From Alphaproteobacteria bacterium (lineage in GTDB: Bacteria > Pseudomonadota > Alphaproteobacteria > Rhodospirillales > WMHbin7), in the NCBI GenBank assembly GCA_015232335.1, contig JADFZV010000035.1:1-35182 (forward strand): DNA of 35,182 bases. The letters are read 5' to 3'. Positions within the stretch are counted from its first letter, which is position 1. Every line of letters begins with the position of its first letter. The translations under genes were made by a program, and so were the position numbers. Positions 1 to 7,527 of this stretch are shown here, one piece after another. The notes under the pieces were generated by a model. It ran no database searches, was not told the DNA's origin, and saw only the letters and a list, made by a program, of their open reading frames with translations.

Positions 1-40
1 TCGTTCGCTAAAACAAATTGGTAGAGCGGATTCACGCCAG

Positions 41-67
41 AATCGAAGCAATCTAACGGCTTCGATT
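41..67. repeat. Inverted repeat downstream of the toxin gene
   Basis: Perfect 9-bp arms AATCGAAGC (41-49) and GCTTCGATT (59-67) with a 9-nt loop. It lies beyond the 3' end of the minus-strand toxin gene. A second small hairpin, CGGACC/GGTCCG, follows the stop codon at about 86-103. Neither has a T-run on the minus strand, so a classic intrinsic terminator is not supported. Either could be a factor-dependent terminator or an mRNA-stabilising hairpin. Confidence 0.4.
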
Positions 68-109
68 GCAGGCGCACCGCTCGAGCGGACCTTCCGGCGG
101 TCCGGCTAA

Positions 110-520
110 TTAGGGCACCACCTCGACGCCCGCTTTTTTCGCAGCCGCGATCAGTTCGGCATCGCACGAGGCAAGCGGCAATCCCCTGCGGATCGCCAGT
201 TCGAGATAAGCCGCGTCATAGATCGTCAGGCCATGCTTGATGGCTAGCCGTCTTGTCTCGCCCCAGGCATGCTCGTCTGTTTCGGGGTCGACAAAAATAC
301 GAAATCTTTCAAGACGTAGAAGACCGCGTTCAACAAGCGCCTGGTCGCAGCGCTTGCGCCGAACGGAATGCTGAAGGACGTTGGCCACCTCTAGCCGCCA
401 TAGCGATGGAACAACCGCTCCATTGATGGCAACAAGGCGAAGAACAGATTGACTGGCCTCATTACTCTCATCGTCAAGAAGCCAAGCCAACGCCATCGAT
501 GCATCGAGAACGAGGCTCAC
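110..520 (-). CDS. vapC: VapC-like PIN-domain toxin
   Basis: 136-residue PIN-domain protein, predicted Mg2+-dependent endoribonuclease toxin of a type II toxin-antitoxin pair. The N-terminal VLDASMALAW strand carries the first acidic residue of the active site. The central ...SLWRLEVANVL segment holds the conserved Glu, and the C-terminal LTIYDAAYLELA and LASCDAELIAAA segments hold the remaining Asp residues, so the acidic quartet looks complete. The start is GTG at 520, overlapping the antitoxin stop (GTGA). That overlap implies translational coupling and co-transcription with the antitoxin. Length is normal for VapC. The fold is secure. The RNA target cannot be read from sequence; cleavage of a tRNA or rRNA is only what is known of other family members. 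Confidence 0.88.
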   Translation of the reverse strand: MSLVLDASMALAWLLDDESNEASQSVLRLVAINGAVVPSLWRLEVANVLQHSVRRKRCDQALVERGLLRLERFRIFVDPETDEHAWGETRRLAIKHGLTIYDAAYLELAIRRGLPLASCDAELIAAAKKAGVEVVP

Positions 521-783
521 TTCCTGCGACCTTCGTGCAGCATTTCAAGTATTTCGGCACGGCTCATGCGGAACTTGCTCTTCGCCCTTTCGGCGATGAT
601 CTCCTCGGCGGCCTTGATGGCGTCCGCTCGCGAATGGGCGGCGGGACGGCGGATCAGGATGTCGCCATCCTTGACTTCCATCTCGACCTTCTCGCCTTCG
701 CCAAGTCCCGTCGCCTTGGCAATCTCGAGAGGAACGCGCAAGGCAAGGTTCTTGCCCCATCTTCCAACCGTCACATGCGACAT
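517..783 (-). CDS. vapB: AbrB/MazE-type antitoxin (VapB-like)
   Basis: 88-residue antitoxin partner of the overlapping PIN toxin. Residues 1-50 (MSHVTVGRWGKNLALRVP...) form the swapped-hairpin AbrB/SpoVT DNA-binding fold, with the GKNLALRVP strand and the GxKVEMEVKDGDILI strand typical of VapB/MazE. The C-terminal half is charged and helical, as expected for the toxin-binding tail. ATG at 783 is preferred because GGAGGAG lies just upstream on the minus strand. A longer reading frame to 816 would run into the operator palindrome. The antitoxin probably binds that palindrome (801-822) and represses the pair. The pair sits 3' of the PAS kinase gene in the same orientation, with a 56-bp gap that holds the operator. 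Confidence 0.88.
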   Translation of the reverse strand: MSHVTVGRWGKNLALRVPLEIAKATGLGEGEKVEMEVKDGDILIRRPAAHSRADAIKAAEEIIAERAKSKFRMSRAEILEMLHEGRRK

Positions 784-800
784 CTCAGGCCTCCTCCATC

Positions 801-822
801 TGGGATATCCTAGCATATCCCA
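801..822. promoter_or_regulatory. Palindromic operator of the toxin-antitoxin pair
   Basis: TGGGATAT (801-808), 6-nt spacer, ATATCCCA (815-822): perfect 8-bp arms, 17 bp upstream of the antitoxin ATG. Read on the minus strand, the spacer and arms include -10-like hexamers. The position suits autoregulation by the AbrB-type antitoxin, which is the family's usual mode. The assignment is by position and symmetry only. Confidence 0.6.
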
Positions 823-839
823 AGAGGCTCAGGAACCCC

Positions 840-3161
840 TCACCCCACCGGCAGATAAAGGATCACCGTGGTCCCTTCGCCATGCGCCGAGGCGATTTCG
901 ATGCGCCCGCCATGCAACTCGACGAAGCGCTTGACCAGCACCAGGCCGATGCCGCCCGATTTTCCAGGCTTGCCCGCATCCAGCGAGCCTTCCAGCAAGG
1001 CCTGCTCGGACTCAGGGATTCCCGATCCGGTATCGGCCACCGTGAACACCACCTCTTTTCCCATGCGATTGGCGGCCAGCGTGATCTGCCCGCCTTCGGG
1101 CGTGAATTTCACGGCATTGCTGACCAGATTGTAGAGGGCCTGTTTCAGGCGTTTGGCATCGCCCACCATCCAGCCGATATCGGGTGGGCAATCGTAATTG
1201 AGGATGAGCCCCTTGGCCTTCACCGCCTCGCGCGTCAGCGCCAGAACGCCCGAAAGAAGAACGGTGATATCCAAGGTATCGATGGCAAGCGTCAGCTTTC
1301 CCGCTTCCAGTGTCGCCAGTTCCACCATGGCATCGACCAGCCCATAGGCCAGACGCGCCGAATCCAGAACGCCCTTCACATGCTCGGCTTGGCGCGAATT
1401 CAGGTCGCCGTAATAGGCGTTGGCCAGAATGTCGGCATGTCCGACAGCGGCCTCGATGGGAGCGCGAACCTCGGCAGCCACACTGGCCACGAACTCGGCA
1501 CCCAGGCGGTTGGCCGCCTCAAGCGCATGGCCGCGCTCAATCAGGGCCAGTTGCACACGGGCCGTGTCGGTCACGTCGTACCAGGTGACCAGAAGCCCGC
1601 CATCGGGCAAAGGCAGGCTGGCCTGATCGAGAATAAGGCCATCGATGCGCTCGATCCTGACCACCTCGGCCAGACGTTCGGCCAAGAGGCGTTCGACCCC
1701 CTTATGCAGGCTGTCCCAGCGGCGCTGATCCACGAAAGCGCGCTCGACATCGAACAGCCAACTGGCGTGCGGCTGGCTCATCAGCACGGCATTGTCGAGA
1801 TTCCAAAGGCGCACCAGGGCCTGGTTGAACAGTTTCAAGCGCCCGTCATCGCCAAACACGGCAACGGCTTCGTGCAGGTGATCGAGCGTTTGGCGATGCA
1901 CCGCGATCATGGTGTTGTAGGAGCGTTCAAGCGCCAGCTTGTCGGTGACGTTTTCGTAGGTGAAAAGCAATCCGCCCAGGGGATGGGGAGCGATCAAACG
2001 GCGCAATGTGGTGCCGTCGGGCAGATGCACGATATCCTCTGCGGGTTCCATCAGGCTTGTAAAACGCTTGAGTTCCGCTTCCTTGAAAGCGGGGAAATCG
2101 GCCTGCTCGGGCAGCAGGCGACGCTCGCGCAGGGCCTCCAACACCTCGACATAGGCGGGTCCCTGGGCCAGCCAGTTACGCTCCAAGCGCCAAAGATGGA
2201 CATAGGCGTCGTTGAAGAAGGCAAGGCGCGTATCCGGCCCGTGAATGGCGATGGCGGGAGTCAGGCGTTCCAGCACGTCGCCATGGGCGGCGATGTGCCG
2301 AGCCAGGGCAGCATGGGATTCCTCAAGGCGCGTCGTATCTTGCGCATAGCCAACCACCCCACCCGAAAGCGGCGTCTCGGCGATCTCGAACAGGCGCCGC
2401 CTGCCTTCCACCACCAGATGGCGCGACTGGGTCAGCGCCCGGTTCTCGGACCTGACCGTTTCGGCCATCGAAGGTCCATCGGGCAGCAGTTCGTTCTGCG
2501 CCGACACGGCGGCGGCGGGCGAAATGGCATCCACCGCCTGGGCATAGGCGCGGTTGCACCAGACCAGTTTCAATTCGGAATCGCGAAGCCAGACCGGCAT
2601 CGGCATTGCGTTGAGAACGGCGCGCAGACGGTCTCGCTCGCTCAAAAGAACGAAGGTCTCCGAGGACAACCGGTCCAGCGTTTCCGTGTTTTGCGTGATG
2701 TCCTCGGCCCACAGCACATCGCCCAGCCAGCGATCTTGCGAATCCGAAATGCGCTGGCCGCTAAAGCGGATACGCCTGGCCGGCTCCAAAAGAGCCGCCT
2801 CCAGCGTGAAAGCGGCACCTTCGCGCTTCAGGCCCTGCACCCCGGCCAGCAGGGCGGCCTGATCGGAAGGGCCGAAATATTGAACAAGCTCCTCAAAGCG
2901 GGTGTCGGTTCCCGCCCTCAAACCCAGCATGACGGCCAGGCGTCGCGAGCAGACCTGCCTGCCGTCGGCGTCCCAGCGGTAATAGCCGTTGGGGGCAAAG
3001 GTCAGCATCTCCTGAAGACGCAACGTCTCCTCGGCGCTGGCTTCCAGGGCGATATCATGCTCGACCCTTTTGCGCGCAAGCCAAGCCAGACCGGCAACGG
3101 CAGCGGCCAGGGCCACGGCAAAAGCCAGGGCAAGCGGGGAAAGGGCGGCGGGATCGGTCAT
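840..3161 (-). CDS. Multi-PAS histidine-kinase-like protein lacking the phosphoacceptor His (DivL-type)
   Basis: 773 residues. One N-terminal membrane segment (about 9-29) is followed by about four PAS-like domains (roughly 45-155, 175-280, 290-405, 415-535), a DHp region (about 550-620) and a HATPase domain (about 660-773). The ATP-binding lobe looks intact: N box around 673-686 (LYNLVSNAVKF), G1 DTGSGIP (710-716), G2 GGIGLVLVKRF (736-746). The H box is FVASVAAEVRAP (557-568), where the usual phosphorylated His is Ala563 (GCC codon). The layout and the ...LNSRQ... sequence after the H box recall the alphaproteobacterial DivL group, which has Tyr there. The protein therefore cannot autophosphorylate at the canonical site. 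It probably acts as an allosteric partner or sensor for another kinase. An Hpt gene lies 50 bp upstream in the same direction. The start has only a weak ribosome site. Confidence 0.88.
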   Translation of the reverse strand: MTDPAALSPLALAFAVALAAAVAGLAWLARKRVEHDIALEASAEETLRLQEMLTFAPNGYYRWDADGRQVCSRRLAVMLGLRAGTDTRFEELVQYFGPSDQAALLAGVQGLKREGAAFTLEAALLEPARRIRFSGQRISDSQDRWLGDVLWAEDITQNTETLDRLSSETFVLLSERDRLRAVLNAMPMPVWLRDSELKLVWCNRAYAQAVDAISPAAAVSAQNELLPDGPSMAETVRSENRALTQSRHLVVEGRRRLFEIAETPLSGGVVGYAQDTTRLEESHAALARHIAAHGDVLERLTPAIAIHGPDTRLAFFNDAYVHLWRLERNWLAQGPAYVEVLEALRERRLLPEQADFPAFKEAELKRFTSLMEPAEDIVHLPDGTTLRRLIAPHPLGGLLFTYENVTDKLALERSYNTMIAVHRQTLDHLHEAVAVFGDDGRLKLFNQALVRLWNLDNAVLMSQPHASWLFDVERAFVDQRRWDSLHKGVERLLAERLAEVVRIERIDGLILDQASLPLPDGGLLVTWYDVTDTARVQLALIERGHALEAANRLGAEFVASVAAEVRAPIEAAVGHADILANAYYGDLNSRQAEHVKGVLDSARLAYGLVDAMVELATLEAGKLTLAIDTLDITVLLSGVLALTREAVKAKGLILNYDCPPDIGWMVGDAKRLKQALYNLVSNAVKFTPEGGQITLAANRMGKEVVFTVADTGSGIPESEQALLEGSLDAGKPGKSGGIGLVLVKRFVELHGGRIEIASAHGEGTTVILYLPVG

Positions 3162-3211
3162 GCAAGCGAGAGTCTGGCTGCCTTGCTTCAGAAAGGCAAG
3201 CGGGGATGGGG

Positions 3212-3586
3212 CTATTTTTCCTGTATATCCCTTGCCAGCCGCGCCTCCAGGGCCTTTAGCGAGGCGGCTTGAAGGTGAATCATAGCGCGAGCCTGGGTGA
3301 ATGCCTCCGCTCTATCGCCCTTGCTGGCGGCGGCTTCTGCCGCCTTGCCCTGTCGGTAAAGAGCGACAAATCCCAGATTGACCGCAGCCCCCGCAATCTT
3401 ATGAGCCATGCGTCCCACCCGTTCGGCATTTTCTTGCGCCAGCGCTGCCTCAAGATCGGCAAAAGTCTGAGCTGAACTGGCCCGGTAGGTTCCGACCAGA
3501 GATTGAAGCTTGGCCAAACCAAGCAGGTCTTGCCACTGGCAAAGCTTGGCCTCGTCGAGCAGGGGAGCGGGAAAGTCGTCCGTCAC
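3212..3586 (-). CDS. Hpt-domain phosphotransfer protein
   Basis: 124-residue stand-alone histidine phosphotransfer protein. The core motif RMAHKIAGAAVNLGF (about 59-73) has the phosphorylatable His62 followed by Lys and Gly, as in Hpt four-helix bundles. The rest is helical and Ala/Gln rich, with no membrane segment. Hpt proteins shuttle phosphate between receiver domains and kinases in the cytoplasm. The gene is first in a two-gene minus-strand operon with the histidine-less PAS kinase. This places a phosphorylatable His next to a kinase that has none; whether they work together is inference. The upstream region (3587-3705) is shared with the divergent transporter gene. Confidence 0.82.
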   Translation of the reverse strand: MTDDFPAPLLDEAKLCQWQDLLGLAKLQSLVGTYRASSAQTFADLEAALAQENAERVGRMAHKIAGAAVNLGFVALYRQGKAAEAAASKGDRAEAFTQARAMIHLQAASLKALEARLARDIQEK

Positions 3587-3705
3587 AAAAAACCCCCTTA
3601 GGAATCCGGTTATCCTACAAAAGGTTAGGCACCTGCTCCAGCAATTCCTTGCAAAGGCCCGCTGCTTGGATATTCTCCGGGCTTCTCAATAACGGTTTAA
3701 AGCTC

Positions 3706-4209
3706 ATGCTCGTCCTTATCGCCTATATCGCTGTCATCTTTCTAGCCAATTGGGCCATTCAAGCCTTCCATCTGGTTCCCGTCGGCTTTGGCCTGATGGC
3801 ACCCGCCGGTGTCTATTTCGCGGGTCTGGCCTTCACCTTGCGCGATCTGGTGCAAGATAAGCTGGGACGCAACTGGACCATCGGCGCCATTCTGGCGGGC
3901 GCCCTGCTCTCCTATCTGATCGAGCCGAAATTCGCCCTGGCCAGCGGCATCGCCTTCCTGCTTTCCGAACTTCTTGACTTCGCGGTTTATACGCCGCTGC
4001 GCAAGCGCAACTGGATGCTGGCTGTAACGCTGTCCAATCTGGCGGGGCTGGTGGCCGACAGCGCGTTGTTTCTGATGATCGCCTTCGGCAGCATCGAATT
4101 CCTGGCCGGACAGATCGTCGGCAAGCTGTGGATGACCATGGGTGCCGTTGCCGTTCTGTGGCTGATCCGCAGGCGTCACCCCAGCCATTCCGCCTCCGCC
4201 TCGAAATGA
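3706..4209 (+). CDS. VUT/YhhQ-family queuosine precursor transporter
   Basis: 168-residue integral membrane protein of the VUT (YhhQ, formerly DUF165) family, predicted importer of the queuosine precursors preQ0/preQ1. About five hydrophobic segments are visible. The family signature LRDLVQDKLGR lies in the first cytoplasmic loop, and SELLDFAVYTPLRKRNW with the following SN..G...DS segment in the middle. ATG at 3706 is chosen because it places the first membrane helix at the N-terminus; the frame extends to a TTG at 3649, but that stretch is not family-like. The stop overlaps the start of queC (ATGA), so uptake and de novo synthesis of the queuosine precursor are coupled in one operon. Substrate is inferred from family and neighbour. 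Confidence 0.87.
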   Translation: MLVLIAYIAVIFLANWAIQAFHLVPVGFGLMAPAGVYFAGLAFTLRDLVQDKLGRNWTIGAILAGALLSYLIEPKFALASGIAFLLSELLDFAVYTPLRKRNWMLAVTLSNLAGLVADSALFLMIAFGSIEFLAGQIVGKLWMTMGAVAVLWLIRRRHPSHSASASK

Positions 4210-4934
4210 CCAAGCTGGCGGTGACGCTGCTTTCGGGCGGTCTGGATTCCGTTACCGCCTCTGCCTGGGCCAAGGCAGAAGGATGGGACGTATCGGCCCT
4301 CTCGATCGATTACGGCCAGCTTCACCGGCGGGAACTTGTGGCCGCGCGCGCCGCAGCGGAACATTTGGGCATTCCTTATCACGAAACCGATGCGCGCTTC
4401 TTCGCCTCGCTGGCCAGACATTCGGCCCTGACTGATGCGACCGTTCACGCCCTGCCCCAGGGTCGCGCCCCCGAATCCATGCCGGAAGGCGATATTCCCA
4501 TCACTTATGTGCCCATGCGCAACAGCGTCTTTCTGACCCTGGCGGCGGCTTCTTTGGAAAGCCTTGTCCTGGGCGCCGTCGAAAACAGGGGTATCGATCC
4601 TTCGACAATCAGGGCCAGCGTGATCATCGCCGCCAACGCGCTTGACTATTCCGGCTATCCCGATTGCCGCCCCTCATTCTACGCGGCGGCCAGAAGCATG
4701 CTTAATCTGGGTTCGAAAATGTTCACCCAGCACAAAGTCGAGATCGAAATCCTGACTCCGTTGATCGCCATGACGAAGGCCGAGATCGTTTTGCTTGGAA
4801 CAAAATTGAAAGCCCCCCTGCATCTTTCCTGGAGCTGCTATCTGGGCGACGAAAGCCCCTGCGGCATCTGCGATAGCTGCCTCCTGCGCGCCAAAGGCTT
4901 TGCCGAGGCCGGACTGAAGGACCCCGCCCTATAA
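4206..4934 (+). CDS. queC: 7-cyano-7-deazaguanine (preQ0) synthase QueC
   Basis: 242-residue QueC. It converts 7-carboxy-7-deazaguanine to preQ0 using ammonia and ATP, in the queuosine tRNA-modification pathway. The ATP-pyrophosphatase loop SGGLDS is at residues 10-15. The central YVPMRN and NALDYSGYPDCRP motifs and the C-terminal zinc-binding Cys set (SWSCYLGDESPCGICDSC) followed by LLRAKGFAEAGL are all present. ATG at 4206 overlaps the transporter stop; an upstream in-frame extension lacks family sequence. The segment between residues about 118 and 135 (after SLE...) is a little longer than in typical QueC. The gene is convergent with the sensor kinase, and the two 3' ends overlap by 6 bp. 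Confidence 0.95.
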   Translation: MTKLAVTLLSGGLDSVTASAWAKAEGWDVSALSIDYGQLHRRELVAARAAAEHLGIPYHETDARFFASLARHSALTDATVHALPQGRAPESMPEGDIPITYVPMRNSVFLTLAAASLESLVLGAVENRGIDPSTIRASVIIAANALDYSGYPDCRPSFYAAARSMLNLGSKMFTQHKVEIEILTPLIAMTKAEIVLLGTKLKAPLHLSWSCYLGDESPCGICDSCLLRAKGFAEAGLKDPAL

Positions 4935-6272
4935 CGGCAATGTGATCCTGACCCGAAGGCCGCCAGAGGGATTATCCCCAAGCCTGATATCGCCGCCATG
5001 ACTGCGCACGATATCGCGGGCGATGGTCAGCCCCAGACCGACGCCGCCGGTCCGCTTGTTGCGCGAGCCCTCGATGCGATAGAAGGGCCTGAACACCTCG
5101 TCACGCATCTCGGCGGGAATGCCGGGTCCATTGTCATCGACCAGAAGTTCGACGCCATCGTCGCGCAAGCCTGCGCGCACCCAGACATGCTTGGCATAGC
5201 GCACCGCATTGCCGATGATGTTGTTCAGACAGCGGCGCACCGCGTCGGGACGCAGCATCAAGGCCATGTCGCCTTCGATATGCAGATCGATATCGATGCC
5301 CTGGCGCTTGAATCCGCTGACGATCTCTTCCAAAAGGCGCGACAGATCCACCTTGACCGGAGCCTCGCCGCCCTCTCCCCTGGCAAAGGCCAGATAGCCT
5401 TCGATCATGCGCCCCATCTCGTCGAGATCTGTTTTCAGATCGGCCACCCCATCGGCCTCGCCCATCATGGCCAATTGCAGCTTCATGCGGGTGAGCGGCG
5501 TCCGCAGATCGTGCGAAACACCTGCCAGCATTTCGGTACGGTGTCCCAAAAGACTTTTGATGCGATCGCGCATGCGGGCAAAGGCGATGGCGGCCAGACG
5601 AACCTCGGCCGCACCCTCGGGCTTCAGATAAGGAACGTCATGGCCCTTGCCCAGCGCATCGGCGGCGGCGGCCAGACGGCGCACCGACTTGACCTGATTG
5701 CGCATGAACACGATGGCGATGCTAGACACCAGCAAAGCGGTGCCCAGCATCCATAACAGGAAGATGTAGGTGGTGGAGCTGGCCAGACGCTTGGTGGGGG
5801 CGAAGATGTGCAGCACGCCGTCTTGCACCTGCACGCGAATTTCAACCCAGCGTTCGAGCGAGGCATCAATGGAGAAGGGTCGCTGCAACTGGCTTTGCAA
5901 GACGCTGAAAAGATCATCCTCGAATAGCGTGTTTCCGGAATAGAGAGGAATGTTGGGCAGCACTTCGCCTTCGCTGAAGGTGATGGACAGGCCCATGCTG
6001 TCATCGACCAGATCGAAAATCCAGGAACGGTTGTCGGCCCCCGGATAGGCTCTTAGGAATTCGACGATGGTGACGACATCGCCCACCAGATCCTGCGACA
6101 GCCTGCGTGTCATCGTTCCCCAATGTCGCTCGTAAAACACGACCGTCGCCACCAGCTGCACGAGAACGAGCGGCAGCACGATGATCAGAAGCGAACGGCC
6201 AAGAAGGCCGCGCGGCAAAATGCGCTTCATCGCCAGTGTCAGCCACAGATAGGGTTTGAAGCGAGAGATCAT
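4929..6272 (-). CDS. Membrane sensor histidine kinase (EnvZ-like)
   Basis: 447-residue two-component sensor. First membrane helix at about 27-46, a periplasmic region of about 120 residues, second helix at about 168-190, then a HAMP linker, a DHp domain with H box AGVSHDLRTPL (His254), and a HATPase domain with N box (NNIIGNAVRYA), G1 DDNGPGIP and G2 GGVGLGLTIARDI. All catalytic motifs are intact. ATG at 6272 is preferred; an in-frame TTG at 6284 overlaps the regulator stop. Its partner is the OmpR-type regulator immediately upstream. The signal is unknown; the EnvZ-like layout suggests an envelope or osmotic cue, but this is weak inference. Confidence 0.93.
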   Translation of the reverse strand: MISRFKPYLWLTLAMKRILPRGLLGRSLLIIVLPLVLVQLVATVVFYERHWGTMTRRLSQDLVGDVVTIVEFLRAYPGADNRSWIFDLVDDSMGLSITFSEGEVLPNIPLYSGNTLFEDDLFSVLQSQLQRPFSIDASLERWVEIRVQVQDGVLHIFAPTKRLASSTTYIFLLWMLGTALLVSSIAIVFMRNQVKSVRRLAAAADALGKGHDVPYLKPEGAAEVRLAAIAFARMRDRIKSLLGHRTEMLAGVSHDLRTPLTRMKLQLAMMGEADGVADLKTDLDEMGRMIEGYLAFARGEGGEAPVKVDLSRLLEEIVSGFKRQGIDIDLHIEGDMALMLRPDAVRRCLNNIIGNAVRYAKHVWVRAGLRDDGVELLVDDNGPGIPAEMRDEVFRPFYRIEGSRNKRTGGVGLGLTIARDIVRSHGGDIRLGDNPSGGLRVRITLPL

Positions 6273-6280
6273 GTTCAATC

Positions 6281-6973
6281 TCAATCCGGCTTCAGAATGT
6301 AACCGCGCCCGCGCACGGTCTGCAGATAGCGGGGCTGCTGGGCGTCGTCCATCAGTTTCTTGCGAAGCCTTGTCACTTGCACATCGACCGTGCGCAGATT
6401 GCCGCCAACCCCGGTCAGTACCGCCAATTCCTCGCGCGACAGCACCTGACCCGGCGAGCGGGCCAAAGCAGCCATCAGCGTTGCCTCGGCCGTGGTCAGA
6501 TGAACCAGGTCATCTTGATGCATCAGGGCATCGCGGGCACCGTCATAGACCAAGGCGCCCAGCTTCAACCGTCCTGATTCAGGGCTTGCAGCTTCGCGCG
6601 GCACACGCTTCAGAATGCTTTGAATGCGCAAGACCAGTTCCCTGGGCTCGAACGGCTTGGACAGATAATCATCGACCCCACCTTCCAGGCCCGCGATGCG
6701 ATGTTCGGCCTCGCCCATCGCCGTCAGCATCAGAATGGGAACGCTATTGCCCGCCCTGCGAATGCTTTGCGCAAATGTCAGGCCGTCCTCGCCCGGCATC
6801 ATGCGATCCAGCACCAAAAGATCGAAGGCCAGGGCCGCCATCTGCGAACGGGCTTCGCTTGTATCGGCGGCCAGTCCCACGGCAAAGCCCTGATCCACCA
6901 AAAACTTACCCAACAGACTGCGCAGCCGTTCGTCGTCGTCGATGACCAGAACATGCGGCGCATCCGGGGTCAT
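6281..6973 (-). CDS. OmpR/PhoB-family response regulator
   Basis: 230-residue DNA-binding response regulator. The receiver domain (1-120) has the acidic pocket (VIDDDE), phosphoacceptor Asp56 in LVLDRMMPG, the Thr of LMLTAMG and the Lys of YLSKPFEPREL. The C-terminal winged helix (about 135-230) ends with the usual RTVDVQVTRLRKKL...TVRGRGYIL motif. It overlaps the MarR gene upstream by ATGA and lies next to its cognate kinase downstream, giving an operon marR-regulator-kinase. Targets are unknown. Confidence 0.95.
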   Translation of the reverse strand: MTPDAPHVLVIDDDERLRSLLGKFLVDQGFAVGLAADTSEARSQMAALAFDLLVLDRMMPGEDGLTFAQSIRRAGNSVPILMLTAMGEAEHRIAGLEGGVDDYLSKPFEPRELVLRIQSILKRVPREAASPESGRLKLGALVYDGARDALMHQDDLVHLTTAEATLMAALARSPGQVLSREELAVLTGVGGNLRTVDVQVTRLRKKLMDDAQQPRYLQTVRGRGYILKPD

Positions 6974-7455
6974 GACATGCCCTTTCGGCCCAGACTGGGA
7001 TCGTCGGTGATAGCCAGCAGGGTTTTTCTAAACCCTTCCACCGCCTGGGGCCCCGCCGCCGCATAGGCCTTGGCGATGCGCGTCAACTGGCGCTCGGTTA
7101 GCGCACGCTCAAACGCCAGTCCCTTTGAGGTCAGGGAAAGACGGCGCTGACGCTTGTCGCGCTCGCCCGGCGCCTGGGCGACGAAGCCCTGATCGACCAG
7201 TTCGCGCAGCACACGGGCCAGGCTTTGCTTGGTGATTCTCAAGATTCCCAGAAGCTCGCTGACCGTCATGCCGGGATGGCGGCCCACGAAATAGATGACG
7301 CGGTGATGCGCCCGGCCAAAGCCCTGGCCTGCCAGCAGCGCATCGGGCTCGGACGTAAAGTCGCGATAGGCGAAAAACAGCATTTCGATGGCCTCGCGAA
7401 GCTGGCCTTCATGGAAATGCCCGGCAGGGAGAAGTGGGACTTTTATGTCAGTCAT
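6970..7455 (-). CDS. MarR-family transcriptional regulator
   Basis: 161-residue winged-helix regulator. The helix-turn-helix is MTVSELLGILRITKQSLARVLREL, followed by the wing ...QAPGERDKRQRRLSLTSKG, typical of MarR proteins. ATG at 7455 is chosen because upstream in-frame sequence runs into the ilvE leader and has no protein-like character. It is the first gene of the operon with the response regulator (ATGA overlap) and is divergent from ilvE. An inverted repeat, ATGTCA/TGACAT, spans its own start codon and could be its operator. The ligand is unknown. Confidence 0.88.
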   Translation of the reverse strand: MTDIKVPLLPAGHFHEGQLREAIEMLFFAYRDFTSEPDALLAGQGFGRAHHRVIYFVGRHPGMTVSELLGILRITKQSLARVLRELVDQGFVAQAPGERDKRQRRLSLTSKGLAFERALTERQLTRIAKAYAAAGPQAVEGFRKTLLAITDDPSLGRKGMS

Positions 7456-7463
7456 GTTGACAT
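7445..7463. promoter_or_regulatory. Possible MarR operator and ilvE promoter element
   Basis: ATGTCA (7445-7450), 7-nt spacer, TGACAT (7458-7463), with TTGACA at 7457-7462 resembling a -35 element for ilvE. The matching -10 is poor. Position between divergent genes and over the regulator start codon suits autoregulation. Short arms make chance occurrence possible. Confidence 0.35.
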
Positions 7464-7527
7464 TTTGCCCTAAGGATGTTACCCGATGCAAGACTTGATC
7501 GCAACTTTCTAACCGGAAACCCCTGCC

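Noticed and set aside
1..75. tRNA-like string: TTGGTAGAGC, a possible anticodon stem and TTCGATT
   Set aside because: The anticodon loop would have six bases, the T-stem does not pair and no acceptor stem forms. The TTCGATT belongs to the 9-bp inverted repeat at 41-67.
882..3272. Long plus-strand open frame of nearly 800 codons opposite the PAS kinase
   Set aside because: Low-complexity Gln/His/Arg-rich translation with no domain, exactly antisense to a well-supported kinase: a high-GC shadow.
3587..3705. preQ1 riboswitch ahead of the transporter-queC operon
   Set aside because: A GCCCG/CGGGC stem can be drawn, but the conserved loop and A-rich tail of known preQ1 classes are not recognisable.
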